Assembly: GCF_004005565.1 (NCBI RefSeq)
Contig: NZ_SADD01000006.1
Coordinates: 186,001 to 250,000 of the forward strand
Reading direction: 5' to 3'
DNA: 64,000 bases
DNA from: Lujinxingia sediminis
Lineage (GTDB): Bacteria; Myxococcota_A; Bradymonadia; Bradymonadales; Bradymonadaceae
The notes under the pieces were generated by a model. It was not told where the DNA came from. It searched no databases and was given only the letters and a program-made list of their open reading frames with translations. Positions 24,642 to 35,372 of the stretch are shown in pieces. Each line of letters starts with the position of its first letter. Position 1 is the first letter of the stretch. A program made the position numbers and the translations under genes.

Positions 24642-26327
24642 ATGATGGCGTTGAGTCGAACGACGAGGTGGACGGCAGGGAGCGCGGCGCTGCTGGCAGC
24701 GCTGTTGGGGGTGAGCACGACCGGGGCCGCTCAGGAAGCGGGCGGGTTTGACGCGCAGACCTTTCAGCCAGCGCTGAGCCCCTCGGCGGTCTTTTCGGTC
24801 GATGGCTCGCGCACCTTTGAGCATCGCCAGATATACGGCGGCGTGATGTTCAACTCGGCCAGTAGTCCTCTGGTTCTTGAGTATGAAGACGGCGGTAGGG
24901 AAGAGGTGATCTCCAATCAGATCGCCGCGCACCTGAGCGCGGGCATCGGGCTTTTTGACCGTTATCAGGTCGAGCTTGCGCTGCCTATTTACCCCATAAA
25001 CTGGGGCTACGATCAGGAGCGGGAGTTTCGAAAATTTGGGGTAGGGGATCTGGTGGTCCGAGGCAAAGCGCATCTTCTGAGCGGGGCTGACGATCGTTTC
25101 GGTCTGGCCGCCGGGTTGGATTTGAGCGTTCCGACGGGCGACCAGGATGTGTACCTGGGCTCGCGCACCGTCACGGCGACCCCGCGGGTGATGGCTGATT
25201 ATCGCCTGGATACGCCGGCTGGCGGGCTTTTGCTCGCTGCAAACCTGGGCGCGCGCCTGCGCGGCACCGATGACGTCCACGATACGCGTATTGGCCCCAA
25301 CCTAAGCTACGGGGTGGGCGCGGAGCTTGAGGCGATCGCCGAGGTGCTCTTTGTAGGGGCGGAGCTTTATGGCTCGGCGGTGCTCACTGAGCCGGCCCGA
25401 GCGAAGTCGCCGCTGGAGGCGCTGGTCGGTGTGCGTTGGGCCGCCACAGAGACCTGGTCATTCACCTTCGCGGCCGGCGGCGGTCTGGTCGGCGGGATCG
25501 GAAGTGCGGCACAACGCGGGTTGATCGGCGTGAGCTACCGGACTGCACCAGAAACCGACGATGAGGTTGTATCCAGCGAAACCATCGTCTGTGAGGTCGA
25601 TGCACCGCCCGGCTATGAGGGCCCCCGTGATGCGCAGGGATGCCCGATGGAGGAAGAGCAGGGCTGTGCCAGCCTCAGCGAGGACTGGCAGGGGGCCGTC
25701 GATGACGAGGGCTGCCCCATCCTCGATCAGGACGGCGATGGCATCCCCGACAGTGAAGATGCCTGCCCCACCGAGCCTCAAGACTTCGATGGGTTGGGGG
25801 GAGCCCATGGCTGTCCGGTTGAAGACGTCGACAGCGACGGCGTTCTCGATGTTGACGATCGCTGCCCCACCGAGCCCGGATTACAGCTGCACCAGGGTTG
25901 CCCCCCGCCGGTGAAGAAGGCGGTGCGCGAGGGCGATGAAATCCGCATTCTCGACAAGGTTTATTTTCAGACCGACAAAGCAGTTATCCTCGACGATTCC
26001 TTTGAGCTTCTCGATCAGGTCGCGTTGGTCCTGCGCACCAACTCCGACATCATGCTGATCGAGGTCGCAGGCCACACCGATAGCCGTGGTGACGCTGACT
26101 ACAACATGATGCTCTCGGAGGAGCGCGCTAAAGCGGTGCGCGAGTACCTGGTCAATCAGGGGCGGATCGATGCTTCGCGGGTGGTCGCCCGCGGCTATGG
26201 TCAGACCCAGCTGCTGATTGACGAAAGCACCGACGAGGCCCACGCGGCCAATCGCCGCGTGGAGTTCCGCATCCTGGAGCAGGGCAGCGAGGATGCGGTG
26301 AGCCCCGAGCTCCCCGCCGCTCCTTAA
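24642..26327 (+). CDS. OmpA-family outer-membrane protein with thrombospondin type-3 repeats
   Basis: This 561-residue protein has a signal peptide (cleavage near TGAAQ), then a beta-barrel-like region of about 270 residues. Acidic calcium-binding type-3 repeats follow (DQDGDGIPDSEDACP, DVDSDGVLDVDDRCP) at about residues 360-430, and then a C-terminal OmpA peptidoglycan-binding domain (VYFQTDKAVI, VAGHTDSRGD, LSEERAKAVREYLV, RRVEFRI). It probably links the outer membrane to the cell wall. ATG 24642 (or 24645) follows GGAGTAGGA. The longer frame from 24603 has no signal-peptide logic. The stop overlaps the convergent LysR gene's stop by 4 bp. Confidence 0.92.
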   Translation: MMALSRTTRWTAGSAALLAALLGVSTTGAAQEAGGFDAQTFQPALSPSAVFSVDGSRTFEHRQIYGGVMFNSASSPLVLEYEDGGREEVISNQIAAHLSAGIGLFDRYQVELALPIYPINWGYDQEREFRKFGVGDLVVRGKAHLLSGADDRFGLAAGLDLSVPTGDQDVYLGSRTVTATPRVMADYRLDTPAGGLLLAANLGARLRGTDDVHDTRIGPNLSYGVGAELEAIAEVLFVGAELYGSAVLTEPARAKSPLEALVGVRWAATETWSFTFAAGGGLVGGIGSAAQRGLIGVSYRTAPETDDEVVSSETIVCEVDAPPGYEGPRDAQGCPMEEEQGCASLSEDWQGAVDDEGCPILDQDGDGIPDSEDACPTEPQDFDGLGGAHGCPVEDVDSDGVLDVDDRCPTEPGLQLHQGCPPPVKKAVREGDEIRILDKVYFQTDKAVILDDSFELLDQVALVLRTNSDIMLIEVAGHTDSRGDADYNMMLSEERAKAVREYLVNQGRIDASRVVARGYGQTQLLIDESTDEAHAANRRVEFRILEQGSEDAVSPELPAAP

Positions 26328-27265
26328 CCGGGAGTCGACCCCCGGGGTCTGGAGGGGGGAGCTTCGCTTCGTGCCAGCAGACTGCTCTGGCGCATCAGGT
26401 CCACAAAGGCCTGGGCGGCTGCCGGTAGCGTGCGATCGCTGCGGTAGCATACGGCGAGTGTGCGTTTGAGAGGGTTGGCCCTGGCCATCAACCCGTGCTC
26501 GCTGCCGGTGAGCGCGTGCTGGCTGACAAAGGCAGCGCCGATGCCCTGGGCGACCATCTGTTTGAGCGACTCGATGGAGCGCAACTCCATGACGATGTCA
26601 GCGTCGACGCCGGCCTCCAGGATGCGCGCGTCGATGAGGTTTCGCACCGCGGAGCCCGCCTCAAAGAGCACGAGGGGGACGCCGGCCAGGTCTTCCCAGC
26701 CAAAGTCGTTCTGGCGGCTGAGTTCGAATCGGGGTGGCACGAGCAGGCGAAGCTCATCGTCGATCCATTGCTCGACGTGCAGCTTGCCGGCGCCGGTATC
26801 ACCGCTGGGCTGACGCACCGGCAGGGTCACCACCCCCAGATCGAGCACCCCGGAGAGCACATCTTCGACCACCGACTGGGAGGGTTGTTCGCGCACGAAG
26901 AAGCGAATCGCCGGGTTGGCCTCATGAAACCTCGCCAGCAAGGGCGGTAGCAGAAAGGTCGTCGCCGTGGCTCCGCCCCCGATCGCGAGGGCGCCGCGTT
27001 GCAGCCCGCTGAGCTGATCCAGCGCGCTTCGGGCGTCCTCCAGGCGAGAGAGCGCCTCCTGCGCGTAGGGCAAAAAGGTTTCGCCAGACTGCGTGAGCAC
27101 AAGCCCCGAAGAGGTGCGGTCGAAGAGGCGCTGGCCCAGGGACTCCTCCAGGCGCGCGAGCTGCGCGCTGACCGCCGGCTGGGTCAGGTGCAGGCGGGCG
27201 GCCGCGCGGGTCATGTGGCCTTCGTTTGCCAACATTAAAAAGGTGCGTAAATGGCTCAGCTCCAT
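26324..27265 (-). CDS. LysR-family transcriptional regulator
   Basis: This 313-residue regulator has the N-terminal winged helix (MELSHLRTFLMLANEGHMTR, then AAARLHLTQPAVSAQL and RLFDRTSSGLVLTQSG) and a C-terminal effector-binding domain starting near residue 90 (GALAIGGGATATTFLLPPLL). ATG 27265 is chosen for its GAGGAG Shine-Dalgarno sequence and because family proteins start at this point; the frame extends upstream to 27379. It is divergent from acnA with about 210 bp between the starts. By the usual LysR logic it may regulate acnA and itself. The effector is unknown. Confidence 0.93.
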   Translation of the reverse strand: MELSHLRTFLMLANEGHMTRAAARLHLTQPAVSAQLARLEESLGQRLFDRTSSGLVLTQSGETFLPYAQEALSRLEDARSALDQLSGLQRGALAIGGGATATTFLLPPLLARFHEANPAIRFFVREQPSQSVVEDVLSGVLDLGVVTLPVRQPSGDTGAGKLHVEQWIDDELRLLVPPRFELSRQNDFGWEDLAGVPLVLFEAGSAVRNLIDARILEAGVDADIVMELRSIESLKQMVAQGIGAAFVSQHALTGSEHGLMARANPLKRTLAVCYRSDRTLPAAAQAFVDLMRQSSLLARSEAPPSRPRGSTPG

Positions 27266-27342
27266 CGTTCTCCTCGGAGTGAAGACGTCCCCGGCCAGGC
27301 GAAAGGGCGAGCGTCGTGGCGGATGACGATCGATGTCGGGGT

Positions 27343-27409
27343 GATAAGCATAATCAATCGAAATCATAGAGTGAATCAATTTTACTTATCTGCTAGTCGT
27401 TCTTAGCAT
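27343..27409 (+). promoter_or_regulatory. acnA promoter and candidate LysR-binding region
   Basis: This is an AT-rich island in an otherwise GC-rich region. A sigma-70-like promoter for acnA reads TTTACT (27381-27386), 17-bp spacer, TAGCAT (27404-27409). Just upstream are two AATCAAT direct repeats (27352 and 27374, 22 bp or two helical turns apart) within an outer GATAAG/CTTATC dyad (27343, 27385). These would suit binding of the divergently encoded LysR protein. Confidence 0.5.
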
Positions 27410-27475
27410 CCCCGATGATGTAAATGACGGGATCGTGAGCAGACATCCGCAACGCCAACCCCAGAGGATTTCACC

Positions 27476-30229
<2,754 letters not shown>

Positions 30230-30282
30230 GGTTGACGCTCCCGCTCGCCAGGTAGGTGATGGCGGCGAGTGCTGAGATTTAG

Positions 30283-30322
30283 AAGCCGCCCCCGACGCGT
30301 TCGCGTCGGGGGCGGCTTTTTT
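30283..30322 (+). terminator. acnA terminator
   Basis: A 15-bp GC stem (AAGCCGCCCCCGACGC paired with its complement, centred near 30300) with a GTTC loop is followed by T6, 54 bp after the acnA stop. Confidence 0.92.
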
Positions 30323-30368
30323 GGATCTTGGGATGGTGAGGTAGGTGTGCGAGGATGTGTGATAGCAC

Positions 30369-30397
30369 TTGAATTGAAGCCGTCGATTCATTAATAA
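30369..30397 (+). promoter_or_regulatory. Sigma-70-like promoter of the FG-GAP lipoprotein gene
   Basis: TTGAAT (30369-30374), 17-bp spacer and TAATAA (30392-30397) lie about 75 bp before the ATG. A GC hairpin (GGCGCCC-GAA-GGGCGCC) sits in the leader near 30432. Confidence 0.55.
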
Positions 30398-30473
30398 GTC
30401 GGCGAATTCGTTTCATAACGTCACATGTGCGGGCGCCCGAAGGGCGCCTGCCGAAGATAGCTTGAGGGATGCG

Positions 30474-32798
30474 ATGAGAGAGCAAATCACCAGGTGGATG
30501 GTCGGCGGCGCGATCGGTGCGCTGGCGCTGGGTGCTGCGGCCTGCGGCGAAGATCCGGTAACCGGCGGCTTCGGACATGGCAGCCCCTGCCAGATTGATG
30601 AGGACTGCGGCCCGGGCCTGGTATGCAGCGCGGGCGTCTGCGCTGCAGATCCCAACGGCAACATCGATGAAGACACCGGTGATGATCCGCTCAATCCCGA
30701 TGATCCCGATGGTGGCGACGACACCGATACGGGCAATAACCCCGACACCGGAACGGATACCGGCACGGACCCCAATCCGGATACCGGTACCGATCCCATC
30801 GACCCGGTGGACCCGGGTGTCGACCGCCGCGACGACCGCCCGGTGAACCCGCAATGCGTGTATGGCGAGCGCGGGGACACCTTCGTGCCCGATGAGACCT
30901 GGTCCTTCCGCGTGGAGGGCTCCATTCCCTACGCCACCTACGATGGCCACGGGAGCGCCGGCTCGTTTGCCGGCCATGCCATCAACCAGGTCATGATGAC
31001 GCCGGCGGTGGCCAACCTCACCGACGACAACGATGACGGCGTCATCAACGAGCAGGACATCCCGGAGGTCATCTTTACGACCTTCCTGACCAACGAGAAC
31101 AGGAGTGGCAACGAAAGTTGGGATACGCTTATCACCGGTGTGTTGCGGGCGGTCTCAGGCGATGACGGCAGTCACCTCTGGAGCGTGGGTTACCGCGAGA
31201 TCGAGGCCTTCCGTGGTAAGAGTCCGGCCGATTACCGCGTGAGCGTAGGCTTTCAGCCGGCGGCCAGTGTGGCCGTGGGCGACATCAACAACGATGGCAA
31301 GGCCGAGATCATCGCCGCGCTCTTTGACTACCAGAGCTTCGGGCATCTGGGCTTTGCGGCGCTCTCCAATGAGGGCGAGATCCTGTGGATCTCGGATGAT
31401 GTCGCCCCCACGCTCAATAGCTGGTGGGGCGGCCCCTCCATCGCGGACATCGATGGCGACGGCGAGCCCGAGATCGTGGTGGGTTCGGTGGTTTACGACA
31501 ACCAGGGCCGCGTGATGTGGGACGGACGTGAAGCCCCCGGGCTCAGCGTAACCGACACTCTGGGCACCAACCGCAACCTCGGCCCGCTGAGTGTGGTCGC
31601 CGACCTCGACCTGGTCGACGACTCGCCGACCGGCACGCGCACCCAGGAGATCATCACCGGCAATGCGGCGTTCACCCACGATGGGCAGAAGCTGTGGGAG
31701 AGCCCGATGGGCGACGGATTCCCGGCGGTGGCTGACTTCAATGGCAGCGGCTTCCCCGAGGTCGTCGTGGTCAGCGATGGTACGGTGCGCATCCACGACG
31801 GTCGCACCGGCACTCTGGTCTGGGGTCCGGTTACCGTGGGCGCCGGTCGCCTGGGGGCGCCGACGATCGCGGACTTCACCGGCGACGGGCGCAACGAGAT
31901 CGGTATCGCCGGAAGCACCAAATACGTCGCGCTGCGCGTGGACTACGGCCTGCCCGGTGCCGACAACACGCCGACCTACAGCGAAGCGCGCCTGTGGGAG
32001 CGCACCACCCAGGATCAGTCCAGCAACGTGACCGGCTCCAGCGTGTTCGACTTCAACGGTGATGGTCGCGCGGAGGTCGTTTACAACGATGAACTCTTCC
32101 TGCGCGTCTACGACGGTCCCACCGGTCAGGTGCTCTTTGAGGCGGCCAACCCCTCGTTCACCGCGCTGGAGAACCCGGTGATCGTGGACGTGGATAACGA
32201 CGGCACGGCCAACATCGTCGTGGCCACCAACGATTTTGAATGCGGCGATCAGATCAACTGCACCCCGGGTATCGCCGGTGTGCGGGTCTTCTCCGACGCG
32301 AACGACAACTGGGTGGCTACCCGTCGCATCTGGAACCAGCACGCCTACAGCATCAACAACGTCAACGAAGACGGCTCGATCCCCGCCGAGCCCACTCCGA
32401 GCTACCGCGACCACAACACCTTCCGCCTGAACAGCCTGACGACCATCGATCCGCAGGCCGCCCCCGACCTGTTGGCCGAGGCGCCCGAGGTCGTCGCCGA
32501 TGGCTGCGATATGGCGGTGAGCGTGTGGGTTACCAACTCCGGCGCGGTGAACGTGGGCCCGGATATGGCGGTGAGCTTCTACGTGGTGCGCAACGGCAAC
32601 CGCCAGTACCTCGATACCGGCTACACCACCCAGGGGCTTGAGCCCGGGCAGTCTGAGCGCGTGCGGCTCGGCTTGAACCTTCCCTCCGGGAGCTACGACA
32701 TCATCGCGGTGGTCGATGATGTCAACGGCACCGGCTCTCGCAACGAGTGCAATGAGGATAACAACACCATTCTCATCGAAGGCGGCTACTCCTGCTGA
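30474..32798 (+). CDS. FG-GAP/VCBS-repeat lipoprotein with CARDB-like C-terminus
   Basis: This large surface lipoprotein has 774 residues. The signal peptide ends in a lipobox with Cys24. A short Cys-rich patch (CQIDEDCGPGLVCSAGVC) and an Asp/Thr/Pro-rich linker (about 45-120) follow. A beta-propeller of FG-GAP repeats comes next, recognisable by DINNDGKAEI, DIDGDGEPEI, DFNGSGFPEV, DFTGDGRNEI, DFNGDGRAEV and DVDNDGTANI (about 260-610). The end is a CARDB-like immunoglobulin fold (VWVTNSGAVNVGPDMAVSF). The Asp-rich loops probably bind calcium. ATG 30474 has GAGGGA just upstream. Its role, whether adhesion or polymer binding, is not readable. Confidence 0.85.
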   Translation: MREQITRWMVGGAIGALALGAAACGEDPVTGGFGHGSPCQIDEDCGPGLVCSAGVCAADPNGNIDEDTGDDPLNPDDPDGGDDTDTGNNPDTGTDTGTDPNPDTGTDPIDPVDPGVDRRDDRPVNPQCVYGERGDTFVPDETWSFRVEGSIPYATYDGHGSAGSFAGHAINQVMMTPAVANLTDDNDDGVINEQDIPEVIFTTFLTNENRSGNESWDTLITGVLRAVSGDDGSHLWSVGYREIEAFRGKSPADYRVSVGFQPAASVAVGDINNDGKAEIIAALFDYQSFGHLGFAALSNEGEILWISDDVAPTLNSWWGGPSIADIDGDGEPEIVVGSVVYDNQGRVMWDGREAPGLSVTDTLGTNRNLGPLSVVADLDLVDDSPTGTRTQEIITGNAAFTHDGQKLWESPMGDGFPAVADFNGSGFPEVVVVSDGTVRIHDGRTGTLVWGPVTVGAGRLGAPTIADFTGDGRNEIGIAGSTKYVALRVDYGLPGADNTPTYSEARLWERTTQDQSSNVTGSSVFDFNGDGRAEVVYNDELFLRVYDGPTGQVLFEAANPSFTALENPVIVDVDNDGTANIVVATNDFECGDQINCTPGIAGVRVFSDANDNWVATRRIWNQHAYSINNVNEDGSIPAEPTPSYRDHNTFRLNSLTTIDPQAAPDLLAEAPEVVADGCDMAVSVWVTNSGAVNVGPDMAVSFYVVRNGNRQYLDTGYTTQGLEPGQSERVRLGLNLPSGSYDIIAVVDDVNGTGSRNECNEDNNTILIEGGYSC

Positions 32799-32833
32799 GC
32801 GCGTGGGGTGGCGAGGAGGCTCGGACGTCGTTC

Positions 32834-33021
32834 GACCCCCTCGACCCCCACCCCTGGCTCTCGCGAAGGTTTTTTGACCCCCTCGATCGACTCCAGGGGG
32901 CGTTCGCGAGCGTGTTTCGACCCCCTCGACCCCCTGGCAAGAGGCAGGCAGAGCGTCTCGCGACCCCCTCGACCCCCTGGCAAGAGGCAGGCAGAGCGTC
33001 TCGCGACCCCCTCGACGCCCC
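32834..33021. repeat. Five-unit 42/43-bp repeat array, C-rich on the plus strand
   Basis: GACCCCCTCGA recurs at 32834, 32876, 32919, 32962 and 33005, giving steps of 42, 43, 43 and 43 bp. Units 3 and 4 are identical over 43 bp. Units 1 and 2 keep only the first half. The minus strand is correspondingly G-rich (runs of five G). The array lies in the 320-bp gap between the FG-GAP lipoprotein and the convergent sigma factor gene, directly before a terminator. Confidence 0.85.
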
Positions 33022-33060
33022 GTTCGGGGTATATGGGTGGGGCAATGGGAGCCAAAAGAG

Positions 33061-33090
33061 AAGCCCCGGCCACTGGCCGGGGCTTTTTTT
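33061..33090. terminator. Bidirectional terminator before the sigma factor gene
   Basis: The 11-bp stem AAGCCCCGGCC/GGCCGGGGCTT with a 3-nt loop is followed by T7 on the plus strand and by an A/T-rich stretch on the other side. It serves two convergent genes. Confidence 0.9.
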
Positions 33091-33118
33091 CGTCCGGGAG
33101 CCTCCGGGCGCGGAGGGC

Positions 33119-34000
33119 TCAGGTCAGATGTGCCAGCTTTCGGGGGTTGCGGAGAATGTAGATCTGCGTCACGCGGGCGTCGGCGACCTCACATTGAAAG
33201 AGGGTGGGGAGGCCCTGCGCATCGTAGAAGAGCATCGCCATACGTCCGTTGATCTCCAGGGCGGTGCCGGCGCCCGAGCCGGCGTGCTTGCGGGCCAGGC
33301 CGTGGAGGAAGCGGGCGACGGGGTCGGCTCCGACGATGGGTTTTCGGGCGGTGCTGACGTGTCCTCCCCCGTCGGAGAGCACCACGACATCGGGGGCCAG
33401 GACGTCCATCAGCGTCTGGATATCGCCGTCGATCGTCGCCTGGAAGAGTCCCTCGACGGTGGCGCGGTGGGTGTCGTCATCGACCAGGGTGTGGCGCCTT
33501 CCGGAGCGCACCCGGGTGCGGGCGCGGTGCACGAGCTGCCTTACGGCCTCTGGCGATTTTCCCAGCGCCCGGGCGATCTCCGGGTAGTCAAAATCAAAGA
33601 CCTCGCGCAGCACGAAGGCCGCCCGCTGCTCGGGGGTGAGGCTCTGGAGCATCACCAGCATGGCGGTGGAGACCTGGTCGGCCAGCAGGAGGGCCGACTC
33701 CGGGGAGCGCGCCGCCGGCTGCTCGGGCTGCGCGGCGGTGGGCAGGGGCTCGGGAAGCCAGACGCCGGGGTAGTCTTCGCGCTGGCGGTTGCGCTTGCGC
33801 AGGGCGTTTAACGCCTGGCGGGTGGCGATCTGCGCCAGATACGAGCGCGGGTGCTCCACCGGGGTCTCCACCGCTCGCCAGCGCAGGTAGCACTCCTGGA
33901 CGACGTCTTCGGCATCGCTGACGCTGCCGGTGAGGTTGTAGGCGATCTTAAAGAGGAGCGCGCGGTGCTCGGCAAAGGCGCTATCGGGTTGGGCAGACAT
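33119..34000 (-). CDS. ECF41-family (SigJ-like) RNA polymerase sigma factor
   Basis: The 293 residues have sigma region 2 (YNLTGSVSDAEDVVQECYLR), region 4 (LTPEQRAAFVLREVFDFDY, then SPEAVRQLVHRAR) and a C-terminal SnoaL/NTF2-like domain instead of a separate anti-sigma factor. Two ECF41 hallmarks are visible: LSDGGGHVSTARKP (DGGG motif) and LRNPRKL near the end (NPDKL-like). In this family the C-terminal extension modulates sigma activity. ATG 34000 has GGAG 8 nt upstream; a longer frame to 34099 overlaps the oxidoreductase. It follows the oxidoreductase gene by 16 bp in one operon. Confidence 0.93.
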   Translation of the reverse strand: MSAQPDSAFAEHRALLFKIAYNLTGSVSDAEDVVQECYLRWRAVETPVEHPRSYLAQIATRQALNALRKRNRQREDYPGVWLPEPLPTAAQPEQPAARSPESALLLADQVSTAMLVMLQSLTPEQRAAFVLREVFDFDYPEIARALGKSPEAVRQLVHRARTRVRSGRRHTLVDDDTHRATVEGLFQATIDGDIQTLMDVLAPDVVVLSDGGGHVSTARKPIVGADPVARFLHGLARKHAGSGAGTALEINGRMAMLFYDAQGLPTLFQCEVADARVTQIYILRNPRKLAHLT

Positions 34001-34016
34001 CGTCGGGCTCCGTACG

Positions 34017-35171
34017 TCAGGCCGCGGGTTCGTCGTCGGCTTGCGGGCCAAGCTCCGCATGTTGCGACCAGGAGAAGGTGCCGGGGTGGCGGGCTTCATT
34101 GCTCAGCGAGCGCAGGGTCATCCGGCAGATCGATTCCTTAAAGATGCCCCCGGCAAGCCCTCCCATGTGGATGCTACGGGGGCGGTCATCCGGGTGAACG
34201 AACTGTACCAGGGCGTTTTTGGGGCCGAGCGCGATGTTTTGAACGATGTATCCGCCGCGGTAGGGCTCCAGAGGGCGCTGCTCAAGGTAGCGCTGCACGT
34301 TGTCGGCCACATGCGCCCCCAGGGGCAAGGCCGAAGCACAGCCCATCCGCAGGTAGGCGTAGCCGGGGTGATCGATGGCGATGGCGTCGCCGGCGCCGAA
34401 GATGGAGGGGAAGCCCGGGACCTGAAGCTCGGGGGTAACCTGCAGGCGCCGCCGGGTATCGTGGGGCAGGCCACTGGTCATGGCCAGCGAGGGGGTGGAG
34501 AAGCCGGCACACCAGATCAGCAGGCCATCGCCCAGGAGCGCGCGGCGCGCGTCGTGGTCACGCATCGGCACGGGCTGATGGGTATGGACGATGACCTTTA
34601 AGCGCTTGAGTCGGCGCAGGATCGCCGCGCGCGCCCGCTCCGAGACGCTCGGGGCGATGGCGCCGGCGCAGTGGAGGTGGATCTCGATCTGGGGATGCTC
34701 GCTGGCGATCTCCCCGACGAGCTCCAGTCCGGTGTGCCCGCCTCCGACGATGTGCACCGGGCCCGAGGTGTGCTCTTGAAGTCGGCGGCGAGTCTCTTCG
34801 GCGCCGGCCAGCGTCGAGATTTGCAGGGCTTCGGGGGGGGCGGCGCCTTCGGCAGAGCCGGCCGCGTAGATGAGCACGTCGTAGGACAGAGACTCCCCGC
34901 CGGCCAGCGTGACCCTCCGGGCTTCGGGCTCAATGCTCTCGACCGAGTCGACCCGCACGTCGACCTGGGGATGCAAAAGAGTGGCGAGGGGATGGGAGAC
35001 GCTCTTAAGGGTGGATGCCGCGTAGCTATGCAGGCGAATGCGCTCGATGAAGTGGTCTTTCGGGTTGATCAGCGTGACGCGGGGGCGACTCGGCCCCTCG
35101 GCGGAGCACAGGCGATTGGCGGCCATAATGCCGGCGTATCCGGCGCCGATGACGATGGTATGTGGGGTCAT
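34017..35171 (-). CDS. NDH-2-like FAD-dependent pyridine nucleotide oxidoreductase
   Basis: This 384-residue two-dinucleotide-fold flavoprotein has an FAD-binding GAGYAGIMAANRL at the N-terminus, an NAD(P)-binding VGGGHTGLELVGEIA near residue 145, and the second FAD motif SIFGAGDAIAI near 265. It lacks the C-terminal membrane-anchoring extension of some NDH-2 enzymes, so it may be soluble or peripheral. ECF41 sigma genes are commonly paired with carboxymuconolactone decarboxylases or oxidoreductases, and here the pair forms an operon behind a recognisable ECF41 promoter. The Shine-Dalgarno sequence AAGGAG is ideally spaced. Confidence 0.88.
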   Translation of the reverse strand: MTPHTIVIGAGYAGIMAANRLCSAEGPSRPRVTLINPKDHFIERIRLHSYAASTLKSVSHPLATLLHPQVDVRVDSVESIEPEARRVTLAGGESLSYDVLIYAAGSAEGAAPPEALQISTLAGAEETRRRLQEHTSGPVHIVGGGHTGLELVGEIASEHPQIEIHLHCAGAIAPSVSERARAAILRRLKRLKVIVHTHQPVPMRDHDARRALLGDGLLIWCAGFSTPSLAMTSGLPHDTRRRLQVTPELQVPGFPSIFGAGDAIAIDHPGYAYLRMGCASALPLGAHVADNVQRYLEQRPLEPYRGGYIVQNIALGPKNALVQFVHPDDRPRSIHMGGLAGGIFKESICRMTLRSLSNEARHPGTFSWSQHAELGPQADDEPAA

Positions 35172-35224
35172 AGCAAGCTCCTTACTTCGGGATGAAAAGG
35201 ACCAGACAAACGTGCTACATACCC

Positions 35225-35251
35225 GACACCGCCCGGGACGAGGTTGTGACA
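35225..35251 (-). promoter_or_regulatory. ECF41-type promoter of the oxidoreductase-sigma operon
   Basis: On the minus strand TGTCACA (35245-35251) is followed after exactly 16 bp by TGTC (35225-35228). The published ECF41 target is TGTCACA-N16-CGTC, so there is one mismatch. The site lies about 55-80 bp before the oxidoreductase start and implies autoregulation. Confidence 0.8.
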
Positions 35252-35372
35252 GAAATTTCTAAGATGAGGGTGGGTTGACAAGCCCGCCTTCGCTGCACAT
35301 CCTCCACCGAAGTTGAGATATGGCCGGCACGGGTGCCGGTTTTGAAGCGGCACATCGCAACGTGGAGTGCGC

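Noticed and set aside
26324-26327. 4-bp overlap of the convergent OmpA and LysR stop codons as a sign of fusion or frameshift
   Set aside because: Both proteins are full-length for their families; tight tail-to-tail packing occurs elsewhere in this window.
32773-33073. Minus-strand frames with SRGS/GVEGVARR repeats
   Set aside because: The period of 43 bp shifts frame at each unit and no ribosome binding site is present. The apparent protein repeat is a by-product of the DNA array.
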